The notes beneath the pieces were generated by a model. The model saw nothing but the letters and a program-made list of their open reading frames with translations, did no database searches and was not told where the DNA came from. A DNA stretch of 64,000 nt from Cadophora sp. MPI-SDFR-AT-0126 (lineage: Eukaryota > Ascomycota > Leotiomycetes > Helotiales > Ploettnerulaceae). Position 1 is the first letter of the stretch; every line of letters starts with the position of its first letter. Below, piece by piece: positions 38,639 through 49,052 of this stretch. The position numbers and the translations under genes are program-made. The DNA is taken from the NCBI GenBank assembly GCA_020747065.1, contig JAGMVK010000013.1, forward strand, positions 1,488,001-1,552,000, in the 5' to 3' direction.

Positions 38639-38968
38639 ACTACTCTGCTATAGTACTTATATATTATAATATTTTGTATTATAACTAGCTTAAATCCTTG
38701 ATAATTACTGCTAATATATTAGTAATTATTTAACTTTATCTCTACTTTGTTAATTAATATTTAAGGTATAATTCTAGTATTAAAACTGCGACTACTACTA
38801 TAGTTTAGTACTAGAGGTTTTAATAAGATATAGTTAGCTTATACTACTACTAAATACAGATTAGGTCAGCCTTATACTACTATTAATACAACTAATCAGG
38901 AAAAGCGTTACTAAGTAATTCTTATATAGCTAAGACTAGCGGCCCGCTACTACTACAGCTAATTAGCA
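38639..38968. other. AT-rich right shoulder of the island
   Basis: No gene. A ~28-bp near-direct repeat (CTAAT.AGGAAAAGCGTTACT.. and CTAATTAGCAAAAGCGTTACT..) occurs at about 38889-38916 and 38953-38980. Its second copy overlaps the end of the Tc1-like element. Confidence 0.45.
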
Positions 38969-38974
38969 AAAGCG

Positions 38975-40007
38975 TTACTGTGTAATGCGCCGAGGAATAT
39001 TATTAGAGATAGATTCCCAGGCTTCTTGAACTGCGGCTCTCAGTTGCTTATAAGAACTGTGAACCCGAGGGTAGTGGGCTTGGATATAGTCCTTCATATC
39101 GTCCCAAAGGGTCTCAATAGGGTTTGAATCAGGGCTATTCGCTGGCCACCGCATATACTTAATCCCCGCGGCCTTGAGAACTGACTTTGTAAAGGCAGAA
39201 GAGTGTGCTTTTGCGTTATCTTACTGAAATAAGAGCTCAGGATACTCTTGTAAGATTTCATCAACTATTGGGATAACAATGCCGGCATAAGAACCCTCAT
39301 TGATCGTTTCCCAGTCTTTCTCCCAAATAGCCCTCGGTGACGGCCGTACTTTCCGGATATACTTCCCCAGAACATCCATCCGATCTTCCTTTGATACCGG
39401 GCTTGAACACAGTCCTTATCGTATAGCTGTTCTAGCCCTATTTTCCGTGTGACCCGAAACCTTCGTATGTTGGCCTGGCTGTGTCCACGTCTCGTCACTC
39501 CATAGGACTGAATCCCATTGCTCATCTGTCCAGTCATAATGTTCAATTGCACAAGCTAATCGTTCAAGCCGGTGAGTCTCTGTAAGAGGACATTTCCGTC
39601 GTTCGACTGCGCGGACATACCCTTCCCTCTTAAATGCTTTCCGGATAGCTCTTTCACCATAGTCCCATCCCCAAAATCCCCGGTATCTCTATCCAAGGGG
39701 TCTCACGGTTTTGGCGAGACGCGGTAACCCATTGAACTAGCCTCCGTTGCGGTGTGTTAGAAATACCTTCCTTCCACACTTCTTCTTCTGAGGGTAAGGC
39801 GTGTCGCAAGAGCTCGGCAGACTTGCTCGTAAGAGTAGCCAGTTTGAAGGCAAATCTGTGGTCGAGTATAGTGTGCGTCAAAGAAAAGCGTCTGAACCCG
39901 TAATCGTTCGTCGCGGGACAACTCGCGGGAAGGCTGCTTTGGAACAGGTACTCTGTGTGTTGACTCCATGCTGAGGTCTGGTGTTTTGGTACGGATTACC
40001 ACTGTAA
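38975..40007 (-). pseudogene. Tc1/mariner-type DDE transposase, broken by frameshifts
   Basis: From about 39969 (MESTHRVPVPKQPSRELSR) the minus strand gives a helix-turn-helix region (LRVQTLFFDAHYTRPQIC). The catalytic blocks follow: VLWSDETW (first Asp), WMFWGSISGKYG, then DNAKAHSSAFTKSVL (second Asp) and WPANSPDSNPIETLWDDMK (third acid), ending at about 38991 after SNNIPRRITQ. Several frame changes are needed (near 39.75, 39.65, 39.45 and 39.3 kb), and a TAA stands where the Gln before DNAKAH is expected. Imperfect inverted ends, TTACTGTGTAAT (38975-38986) and ATTACCACTGTAA (39995-40007), may be the TIRs. Composition is host-like, so decay here is mostly by indels, not RIP. Confidence 0.8.
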
Positions 40008-40141
40008 AAGCGGCCAACTCGCATTAAGAATTCATTTGCGGGGTCTATTCGGTCGGAGACGAAGTAACACTGTTCGCTTGAGAAACAGCCCCGGAAGCAA
40101 CGCTCAATGTTGGTTCTTTCTAGCCGAAGTCTACAACTTTG

Positions 40142-40271
40142 CGGAGGTGCCGCGGGGTAGATTGTGGCTCACCGCCTTGGGCAGAACAAGGGAACTTGAT
40201 GGATTGATTGATTGGCCTAACCCACGTTCTGCCCAAGGCGGTGAGCCATAATTTACCCCGCGGCACCTCCG
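40142..40271. repeat. MITE-like hairpin, 46-bp inverted arms
   Basis: Arms 40142-40187 and 40226-40271 are inverted copies with only two transition mismatches, separated by 38 bp. The outer end is CGGAGGTGCCGCGGGG. The GC-rich arms would make a very stable hairpin. No coding capacity and no clear target duplication. Confidence 0.85.
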
Positions 40272-41216
40272 TAGTCTGTTTTCAATCCATGCATGTCGGA
40301 CATGCTCCTTGCTGCTGCAGGTGTTAAGCTGAAGCACAGCCATGCAACACTCGGGAATCATCTCTGGGGAAGGATTTCAGGTCCCATGATATACCTTTGG
40401 TGCTGATGCGACGCAAGTGCCTCGGGAGACTTGGTGGGCGATCAGACCTTCCCGAGATACTGCTTCGGCAGGAAACAAACAAACTTTCGCCCAGCGACCT
40501 CCTGTTTCAGAGCACACCAGTCATCAAATCGAGAGCAAACTAGAACAAACGAGACGTCCAATGAAAAGGCTTTGGGTATTCGAATCGTCCTCTAGAGCCC
40601 AAGGTGGCGAATTGGGGAAGCCGGGCATCTGTTGTTGGAAGGAACGTTTTTGCACTTCATGGCTCCGTTGTTCTAATCTGTCTGTCGCGGAGAGGTAACT
40701 CTATCGCCACCATACGACATACAGGAATTCAATGGTCTCGTATCAATATGGTCCGACACAGTTCCGCTGTGTTTTCTGTACAGTCCTTGTTACATTTCCT
40801 TAAGCAGAGACTACAACCGTCTTTCAACGCGACATGGCGTTTGAAATTCTTCACGCATTATCAATTCATCGTAAACGAGAAGGAAGATTTATAACAAGCC
40901 TGTCCAGTTTTCAAGTTCGAGGCAAGAGGCAACCCGCCAGGTCGGGCGTTTTTTTCGCAACCCTTTCGCTATTGCTGTGCAGGAAGAAATGGCCAATCAT
41001 CGTCGATCTTCACCACAAGGCAGAAATGGATGCCCCCTGGAACTATCAGGTACCACACGCGACGTACAAACGCTTGCTTGATTATGATACCATTACCCCA
41101 GATACGCTTTGGGAAGGTCTCCTGATGCCTTGTGGTGTACATATAGATGCCCCGCTCGTCCCCGCGCATCTCCACCTCCGCAGTCTTATGCCACTTCCCC
41201 AGCTCGTAACTTTGAA
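40272..41216. other. Intergenic, no supported gene
   Basis: Balanced composition with several short overlapping frames on both strands, none with a recognisable domain. It is probably the upstream region of the SAT4-type gene. Confidence 0.45.
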
Positions 41217-42958
41217 ATGATGTAAGTAAATAATCCATCTTGATTTGGCATCGGTTCTGATACACTGTAGGAAGCGGAATACAGTCATCGGTTCAGTACC
41301 AGCACCGCCAGGAGCGACGCCAAACTTTGAACACCCGCAAGATGTTTTCTACACATTAAACCTAGCTGTTCAGATCAGCTGCATTGCTGTGACGACGCCA
41401 AGTGTCTTGTTGAGATCATATATCAAAGCCAGGATCGTGAAAGTGTTTGGGATAGAGGATTGTAAGTCGAAAAGGGCTACTCTGCTGCGACACGATTATA
41501 CTAATGTGCGGGATTCCAGGGTGCTGCTTGATAGCCTGGGTAGGCATTTGAGATTGAGATCAACACTTGACCAGACTCTGATGCCGAGCAGATATTTTCT
41601 ACTTATTTCTTCGCGTCGGGAATTGTGTGTAAGTAAACTATTCGCAGCCTGGTGTCAGGCAACTAATAGAGTACAGTGGGTCAACAGGGAGGTGGTTACC
41701 ACGACTGTATGTTAAGGTTGACAGACATTTTTGCCTTTTGGACGTATCGAAAGAGTTTCGGTCTTAAGCGTGCCCTCGACACGCGTGTAGATGAGTAGTT
41801 GTTAACTTCTCGATCTTCATAGGGGAACTTACAACACCCGCATTTATGCGGTTCAAGAAGGTATGTAGCCTTTCGATAACAAAATACCCAATACTGATCA
41901 TTTCTAGACTTTGTGTAAGACCCTGTTCATGATTTGCATCCCAAACAGTTTCGTTCACGACGAATTGTCGAATTACCCAAGAAAGCCTCATTTCATTGCC
42001 TGAAGATTCATTCGGACGACCTTGCTAATCTAAAGCGCTATTCAGACTTCGATATAATATTTCATTCACCTACAACCTTCTTCGTCAAGGCGACATTGCT
42101 TCTTCTATTCGTCCGAGTCTTCTCTCCCAAGAGAAACGTCGTCAGAGGTATATATTGCTTCGCGACGCTGTTGCTGCTCTACTACACTTCCACGAGCCTT
42201 GCGAAAGTATGGGTGTGCACACCTATCGGAGCTTTCTGGAACCCCGCGATTCGGAAATCATGCATCGACACCGATTCGGTCTTTCGCATGGACAATATTC
42301 TCAGCGTCATCACAGACTTGGTTATCCTTATACTGCCGGTTCCCTTGATGTGGTCTGTCCAGGTGACACGGAAGAAGAAGATTGGAATCAGCATGCTGCT
42401 GGGAGCTGGAGGCCTTGCAACAAGTTGCAGTGGCGCTCGGCTGATTATCACATCCGCAGAAAACATTCATGATGCAACACTAGCTGCTACTCAGTTCAAG
42501 ATGCTGGCGTGAGTTTGTTCCCTTTATCATTCGAACCACATGAAACTGATCGTTGATCAAGGGTTGCTGAGCTTGCAATCGCACTTACCTGTGCCTGCGT
42601 ACCATCCTTCAACGTTCTATACTCAAGGCTCAGGGAGAAGTACAGAGCTAAACACAGTGCCTATGACCCCAGTGTCAAGATGAGCACATTCAGCTATTCT
42701 CGCAAAGGCTCCAGGGGAATCAAAGGCAAACCAGCTGTGACCTACATTGAGGATGGCTCTCTCGGGAATTCATCATTAGAGGATATACTAAACAACACAA
42801 CACAGTTTGATGACGATTATCGGTATAAAGTCCAGGTCTTCTCGGGTAATGGCATGGACTCATCGGATCCAGGCATGACAACTTCTCCCAAGGCCTGGGT
42901 GCGTGGTGCGCAAGATCAGGGGATAATGAGGAGTATCAGAAACACAGATATGGTTTAG
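41217..42958 (+). CDS. SAT4-family (fungal rhodopsin-domain) integral membrane protein
   Basis: Landmarks: an N-terminal VPAPPGATPNFEHPQDVFY, first membrane helix, R-S-Y-I-K-A-R motif, then ED|WCCLIAW across a 58-bp intron (41462-41519) and IFSTYFFASGIVC after a 52-bp intron (41540-41591). After an unresolved part come HSDDLANLKRYSDFDIIFHSP, FFVKATLLLLFVRVFSP, KVWVCTPIGAFWNP and FRMDNILSVITDLVILILPVPLMW. Intron 42509-42561 is followed by VAELAIALTCACVPSFNVLYSRLREKYR and a polar C-terminal tail. This is the seven-helix plan of fungal SAT4 proteins of unknown ligand. A start ATGAT + 49-bp intron + exon at 41271 gives MMKRNTV and is plausible. Exon joins between 41629 and about 41986 could not be settled, and the expected loop motif (G-x-G-x-H-x-W) was not found, so a lesion there is possible. 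Confidence 0.8.
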
Positions 42959-43844
42959 CATTCTAGGTGTCATATCAAATCTCCTTTTGTATATAATTTA
43001 ATACACCATATCAACTAGCATATTTGGTTTCCCACGTCTTGTCGGCGACTAGCCTACCTACCTGCGGCACGACTTGATCATATTTCCTCTATGGCACTTC
43101 AAGATCCCCAACACGTATGGCAAGGCTGAACAAATACGATTGCATCAAAATGTTAAGATATATTCTGGGCATCAAAGGTATGCGGGACACTTTGGATTGT
43201 TTACATGGTCTTGCTTCGACATAGGGGTCCAGCTTGCCAAGGCTTCTTAGTCATCAAGACAAGCGACGAAAAGATCCCTTTCCCCAGCAAATACTTCGGC
43301 TTCATTTGACCCAAATATATAAAAGCTCGCATCTGCCAGGTTATCACTCGGGACGGGACGACGGCAGTTCTTACACGCCCAGGCCCACCATGATCCATCA
43401 CTCCATTCTGCATGTCGTCTACCCGGCTCTAGCGGCATCGGTTAATTACTGTAAACCCCCCCCCCCCCCCCCCCTGGGCTGGCCACAGTGTTCTAGAATC
43501 TTAAAAATACCCAAGGAAAGTGTTGCCACTCCCTTTGTGTTTCAATATTCCCAGTGGGACAGTACATTCAGCATTCAAAGTAATTGCCTTCCGCGCTGTC
43601 TCTTTCATGGCTCTCACTCCTCACTCCGTCTGGTTCTTTCTATCCGAGAGCAGAAGCCATGTTCTTCTCTTGGTTCGTTGTCATGTATGCGAATGTTTTC
43701 ATCCGCTTCCAAGTTCTCCAGCAAAATTGCAATTCATTCCATTCAATTCTACCTTATAAAGCATGAGCATATCGACATGTCGATTTATCCTCAGAACCTG
43801 TTTACATCACAAAAATCCCGTACATCAACCCCAGCACCTTTTCC
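42959..43844. other. Intergenic, tail-to-tail, with a poly-C tract
   Basis: No supported gene between the SAT4-type gene and the dehydrogenase 3' end. It holds an uninterrupted run of 19 C at 43456-43474. Confidence 0.5.
43456..43474. repeat. Homopolymer C(19)
   Basis: Nineteen consecutive cytosines preceded by GTAAA and followed by TGGGCTGG. Length is prone to sequencing and replication slippage. Confidence 0.9.
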
Positions 43845-44855
43845 TCATGGCCTTTGAACCCGAACCACAACTTTTCCCCTCGCTCTCCCGGTCTTCAGTC
43901 GCTCAAAAGCCTTTGGAACATCGTCAAACTCGAATGTAGAGTCCAAAACTGCCCGCAACTTTCCTTCCTGGATCCATTTTGCAAGCTGCTCAAAGGAAGC
44001 AGTGTTCGCTTTTGCCGTGACCAAGACATATGTCCTTTTCCCACCGCCCAAGAAGCCAGGAAGCATCATATTGCTGACCAACTGCCTTATAGCACTCAGG
44101 CTGATTCCCAACCCGACCTGCAGAAATTTCCCGTTCGGCTCGAGGAACGTATGCGACATCTTGTACAAGTTTGCAGGGGAACCGACATTGTCGAGAACAA
44201 CGTCAAAGGCTTGCCCTTTGCTTTGCAATTGCTTGATGATGTCTCCAGACTTGTAGTCGAGTACCTCATCAGCCCCAAGACTTTTACAGAGCTCGATGTT
44301 GGCAGTAGAGCAAGATGTCGTCACGTAACACCCAAGCGCCTTGGCAATCTGTATCGACAGAACGCCCGTGCCTCCTGATCCGCCGTTGATAAAAACTCTG
44401 GTGCTTTGCTTGACGTGTGGCTGTAATGCTTGGTACGATGTCATTCCAACAGCAGGGATCGACGCCATGCCGTCCAGATCCTGCCCTTCTGGCACCAATG
44501 CGATCGCATCTTTCGAGACTGCGACGAACTCTGCGATAGAACCACTACCAAGAACTCCTTCACATGCCCCAAAAACAACATCGCCAACATTAAAAGAAGT
44601 CACATTCTTCCCAATCTTCGTGATGCGGCCGCATACATCCATCCCAGGCGTGACAGGTGATCGGAACATCAGCTTCTTAGCCAGATCAAGTTCCAACATT
44701 TTGTGTTCGACGGGGTTCAGTGCCGCGCTGTATGTCTCCACCAGAACTTGAGAGTCGGTAATTGTTGGTTTAGGAATACCTTCAGGGGCCAAAAACAGTC
44801 TCTCCTCGACAGGACCCGGTGCAGAACGGCATTGCCATGCTTTCATCATGTCCAT
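43845..44855 (-). CDS. Medium-chain dehydrogenase/reductase, zinc-free quinone-oxidoreductase type
   Basis: Intact single exon of 336 residues starting MDMMKAWQCRSAPGPVEERLF. The N-terminal GroES-like domain includes YSAALNPVEHKMLE, PVTPGMDVCGRITKIG and GDVVFGACEG. The Rossmann domain has GGSGGTGVLSIQIAKALG (residues about 160-177) for NAD(P)H binding, then SLGADEVLDYKS and FDVVLDNVGSP. It ends DDVPKAFERLKTGRARGKVVV. The structural zinc Cys cluster is missing, as in the quinone oxidoreductase/RTN4IP1-like branch. NADPH-dependent reduction of quinones or enones is likely; the substrate is unknown. No signal peptide, so probably cytosolic. Length matches the family. Confidence 0.92.
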   Translation of the reverse strand: MDMMKAWQCRSAPGPVEERLFLAPEGIPKPTITDSQVLVETYSAALNPVEHKMLELDLAKKLMFRSPVTPGMDVCGRITKIGKNVTSFNVGDVVFGACEGVLGSGSIAEFVAVSKDAIALVPEGQDLDGMASIPAVGMTSYQALQPHVKQSTRVFINGGSGGTGVLSIQIAKALGCYVTTSCSTANIELCKSLGADEVLDYKSGDIIKQLQSKGQAFDVVLDNVGSPANLYKMSHTFLEPNGKFLQVGLGISLSAIRQLVSNMMLPGFLGGGKRTYVLVTAKANTASFEQLAKWIQEGKLRAVLDSTFEFDDVPKAFERLKTGRARGKVVVRVQRP

Positions 44856-45868
44856 CTTGAGTTAACGTGGAAGCGATGTCGAGAGATGACGCCGAATAAT
44901 GCAGTTGTCCATGAGAAAGAGCTCACCTTGTTGTCACCGGGTCTATATATCAGCAATTCATGATTTTTTCAAACCCTAGACACGGTGGCTAAAGGTGGAT
45001 AAGAGTTAAATTGGCTCTAGCTGAATGCAATACCTCCGTACGTCCCGGAACCTAGGATCCTGCACTTCATACGGAGAAGCGAGACATCCCTAAAATTGCC
45101 TTAAGCGGAACTCGTACTTCAAAGCTTCGGATTGGACCACCTGACGTGTGGCAAAGGCAATCCGAGAAATCCGAAAAAGCTATTTCTAGAGTTTGTGTTC
45201 CATGGCTTACCTTTTGGATGATTGGTCGGTCAGGAAAAGATAAGCTCCGGCTCTCCGTGCCGTGGGACTTGTGCAATCAAGCATATTTTGGCTCATGTTT
45301 TGTGGTGTAGAGGTCTTTCAAATCATTCCAGGATCAGAGCACGTTGCCCGGAACTTTCTTGTGGCGTCAGAAATTCTAGTGTTATACTGTAGATGAGAAA
45401 TGAGAATTCACACTCAAATATACTACTGAACCAAATTCGTCATGCCTTCTCGGACTCGTACTTAGCCTTGCAGCGCCCGCTGGCAATTAATGTTGGCTCG
45501 GCCTGGCCTCGACCAGTTTGCCGTGAGGTGATTAGGTAGAGGAGGAGCTGCAGACTATTGTAGTCACGACTGTACGGCATGACTCTTGCTGCATCGGCGC
45601 GGCATGCAGCCGTGAGATCAGGAAAATACTGTAACCTACTTTAAAAAATCCCGTAAAGTATGTTCCCCGCAAACCGTCCGTCGGGGCCTACCCCGCAAAA
45701 GCAAACATCATTTCATATCTCCGGGGCCGATATCTCCATCAGTCTTGCACAACGATTGAGCCAGTATTGGCAATTTTATGCAAAGTCTTCTGAGTTGCCG
45801 AAGACTGAAAACATACATGCTAAGGCGAGTTTGATCAGTGTCTATGATTTATTTAAAAATCTTTTCCT
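44856..45868. other. Intergenic between two divergently oriented genes
   Basis: Host-like composition with no supported gene. It includes the MDR promoter and probably the upstream region of the ruined P450. An open frame from 45660 on the plus strand runs through the following CTT repeat, but its N-terminal 80 residues look non-genic. Confidence 0.45.
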
Positions 45869-45874
45869 TCTTCT

Positions 45875-45906
<32 letters not shown>

Positions 45907-45978
45907 CTCTTCTTCCTCTTCTTCCTCTTCTTCCTCTTCTTCCTCTTCTTCCTCTTCTTCCTCTTCTTCCTCTTCTTC
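45869..45978. repeat. CTT / CTTCTTCCT microsatellite
   Basis: About eight CTT triplets followed by about nine units of the 9-mer CTTCTTCCT. It lies just upstream of the P450 start and would read as poly-Leu/Pro in one frame. Confidence 0.9.
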
Positions 45979-46005
45979 TAGAGTCTTTCCAAACCAAAAC
46001 TTCGC

Positions 46006-47921
46006 AATGGTTTTTCACGAGAACATCTTGTTATGTGGCACAACTACCTTCCTTCTTCTGGCTGCATTGCCTATCGCTGCTATCTTTTTATCTACTCGTC
46101 GAAGGTGTCTACAATATCTACTTCCATCTACTCTCAAAATTCCCAGGGCCAAAGCTTCACGTCGCTTCTCGGATTAGCTATACGCGAGACCTGATTTCTG
46201 GAAAATACGCCTATGAAATGATCGAGTACTACGATAAATATGGAGATAGTACGTTATTCCTCGAACAGAAGTAATCGAAAGGCTAGAAAGTTAAAAGGTG
46301 AAAGCTAAGATTAGAATAATATAGTCGTTCGAGTGGCACCTAACGAGCTTTCGTACATTGATTCAGCTATATGGAAGAATATCTACGCAACTAGAGCGGA
46401 ATAACCTCAGATGCAGAAAGATCTAAATTTCTTCTAAACCTCGGATAAAACGTTAAATATCTTCCTTTTAAATGATACCGATTATTCTTGTATACGTCGA
46501 CTTCTCGCATATACATTTTCGGTAAGGCACTAAGATCAAGTAGCTAAATTATAACTTCGAGCTAAGGGAATCTAATATCGAAAATAGGATAAAGTACTGT
46601 TGGAAGAGGAGTCTATTATTCATAACTACGTGGATCTGATAGTCTCTAAACTAAAAGAAGTATCTGCTCAAGGTATGAATATTCTTGACTAAGAAAAAAT
46701 CGATTCTGATATAGACTTCAGGTGTCTTAACAAATATCGTTAATTAGTTTAAATGGACTACGTTTGACTTATTTAGCGATCTTTGCTTTAGATATTTATT
46801 TCAATACCTCTAGTCATAATCTTATAGACTCTTATCGATTATTATAAATAGCGTTTAAGTAGGTGCTTTGATGAATGTCGTCGATCGTATTCCAGGGATC
46901 GCTTAAGCCTTATTTAACGTTACTCTTAAAAAGTTAATAGAAAAGATCACGAGGCTTTACTAAGTAATAGGTAAGTATACGAAACAGCGGCTAGCTATAG
47001 ATATAACGCGAAAGGACTTTATGATGTATATTATGAAGCATAATAATAAGAAGAGTAAGATATCTATTAAGCTTTACTTAGAAATCTATTCGAAAGGGAG
47101 GAGTATTTCTAATAAATTACAGGAATATTAGTCCCTGAGATTAAATCAAATAGCTTAGTTCTAGTAGTTATAGGTAGTAAGATAACTATATTAGTAAGTA
47201 CTAAAAATAATATCTTGAATTATAGCTAATACTTCAAAGACCCTATCAGCTACTATATAGAACTTATTAAAGAATCCGGTCGTATACGACTAGCTCGTCT
47301 AAGAAGTTCGGGTTATATCTCAAAGCGATCTCTCAGTCGCTAAGCTAGCTAAGATAGAGTATCTGAATACAGTCTTAAATAAGGTATTAAGAGTCTATCC
47401 ATCGGCTCTGTTAGCTATATCTTATATTATCCCAGAGAGCGAGAGCACGATCCTAGGCACATTTATCTCTAGTAGTATATATATATTATAACTAAGTAAA
47501 GCGTAGTCCTACTAACAATTATACTAGACTATTATAGAATTTTAAGGCTATACTACAACTTATTTAACTAGGAACTTCAAGCTCCTAAATTCCTTTATAC
47601 TCGAGCGCTGGCTTAATAAGGAGAAATTCGTAACTAATAATAGATTCAGTTCCTAGCCTTTCGCCTATAGACCTTGAAATTGCATTGGAAAGAAGTATAT
47701 AGCTATATATGAATTCTCTATCGTATTAATTACTAACGAGTTATAGTCTTGCTTAGATTGAGCTACGTCTTATACTAGCTAAGTTGCTCTGGAATTTCGA
47801 TCTCGAGTTAGAAACCGAAAGTGAAAATTAGTTTTCGTACTTGATATACTTAATTTGGAATAAGCCTACATTAAAGGTTAGATTGAAGCTTATAGAAAGG
47901 GCTTCAGCTACGGATGCCTAG
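46006..47921 (+). pseudogene. Cytochrome P450, RIP-degraded
   Basis: Likely start MVFHENILLCG with an N-terminal membrane anchor, then a one-base shift in a T-run near 46087 into YNIYFHLLSKFPGPKLHVASRI, the usual fungal P450 entry. Intron about 46249-46324 (donor GTACGT) joins YGDI to VRVAPNELSYID. Further on: TSDKTLNIFLLND, RRLLAYTFS, the I-helix VIGSKIT (expected A-G-x-E-T-T, Glu now Lys), a K-helix N-K-V-L-R (Glu now Lys), and the haem loop near 47.66-47.69 kb, FAYRP*NCIGK: Cys kept, Gly->Arg, Arg->stop. The C-terminus WNFDLELETESE and LIWNKPTLKVRLK ends at TAG 47919-47921. Many TAA/TAG are present. It resembles fungal multifunctional P450s of secondary metabolism. Non-functional; GC drops sharply after about 46.25 kb. 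Confidence 0.88.
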
Positions 47922-48559
47922 ATAAATGAGGAGCGATTGTTATTAGCTCTGTAATAAGGGAAACGAGTATTATGTGATAAGGAATAGTAATCAGGTGTTA
48001 GTATCCGGCCTCAGGTGATAAGGCTTTCGTGCTAGTTGATATCACTTCTCAAGAGTACAGAAATTAATTTGAAGATAGAATTCAATACTATTTTATTACC
48101 CTTTGAATTTGCTCTTGAATTTAGTGTTATTAGATAGCACTATCACTCGACTATTAGCTTCGGTTACATCTGTATAAATCTCTACCCCTTAATAGCAAAT
48201 ATTATTTTCACCCTATAATTGATGCTTATCTATTACATATACTTCCAATCAAGCGAGGTATTAAGTTATATATCTAAACATAGCTGAAAAACTAAATGGA
48301 CCTGCAATTCGAGCCTTACAAATCTTATAGGGTGCTATTATACGCGGCAACTCACACGACGATAATAGAAGAAAATGATAGTTAGAATTAATTGTTAGCG
48401 AACTTTTTTTTGATTGACCCAAGAAGAAGAAGAAGAGAGAAGACTGTTAAACAACTCACTATTAACAAGGGCAAGCAGAAGCAACACCGAAAAAAATAGG
48501 TTGAATACAGAGCAGACGAAATATGCTAAAGCTATACATAGCAACTAGTCAAATGCAAA
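47922..48559. other. AT-rich spacer between P450 and FAH-family gene relics
   Basis: No recognisable coding sequence. Before the gypsy insertion this was the tail-to-tail gap between the P450 (+) and the FAH-family gene (-). A short (AAG)n run lies near 48421-48440. Confidence 0.45.
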
Positions 48560-48684
48560 TTAAGCGCATAAAGTTCTAAGCTTTTCAATCTTCATCTTAA
48601 CTATATCACTAGAAGTAATATAAATCCTAGTCCCTTCAAAATATACGCTTCCTCTCGGGGAGCTCGTGAATATAATCATCCTAG
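48560..48684 (-). pseudogene. FAH-family hydrolase, C-terminal piece cut off by gypsy insertion
   Basis: On the minus strand from 48684 down, one frame reads IIFTSSPRGSVYFEGTRIYIT, then SSDIVKMKIEKLRTLCA and a TAA at 48560-48562. The end resembles the terminal G-D-x-V-x-V-E-I-x-G-I-G-T-L of fumarylacetoacetate hydrolase family proteins, with RIP-type changes. It is separated from the body of the gene (55307-56320) by the 6.6-kb element and its CCTAG duplication; across the duplication the frame continues as VEPRMIIFT. Confidence 0.7.
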
Positions 48685-49052
48685 TGTAACGTACGGTCGG
48701 GCTGGTGTTACTTAAGAGTGCGAAGGTTAGTGGGGTAGTAGGTAGGGACGCGGTTACTAATTAAGACTAATAACTATTACAAGTTATTAAGTATATATAA
48801 TAATACTATATTTAAGTTAAGTATAAGGCTTCTATCTAATATAGGAAAAGCTAGGAAGTTATATAGAATCCTTATACTAGTAAATTAGTTAAATTACTTA
48901 AATTATTATCTAGACTTAAGGAGTCTAGATAATTCATCTCGTGATTCCTTATCATATAACTTATAGCTTCTTTATACTAGGTTAGGTTCTAAGTAGCTTA
49001 ACTGTACTAAGCCTTAGGGCTATATTATATATTGCAGCTACTAGTTATAACA
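48685..49052 (-). repeat. 3' LTR of 6.6-kb gypsy
   Basis: TGTAACGTACGGTCGGG at its plus-strand start and GTTATAACA at its end. 368 bp, directly after the CCTAG duplication. Confidence 0.93.

Noticed and set aside
40417..41288. Cluster of short frames on both strands
   Set aside because: Overlapping in conflicting frames, biased composition, no domain. Best read as intergenic DNA upstream of the SAT4-type gene.
43234..43857. 207-codon plus frame containing a poly-Pro run
   Set aside because: The Pro run is the C(19) tract, and the rest has no recognisable domain. Located in the tail-to-tail intergenic region.
43854..44751. Plus-strand frames opposite the dehydrogenase
   Set aside because: Antisense shadows of a clear MDR gene.
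45660..46005. ATG 45660 as the P450 start
   Set aside because: The first ~110 codons are non-genic plus the CTT microsatellite. ATG 46006 with a typical membrane anchor fits the family better, accepting a frameshift in a T-run.
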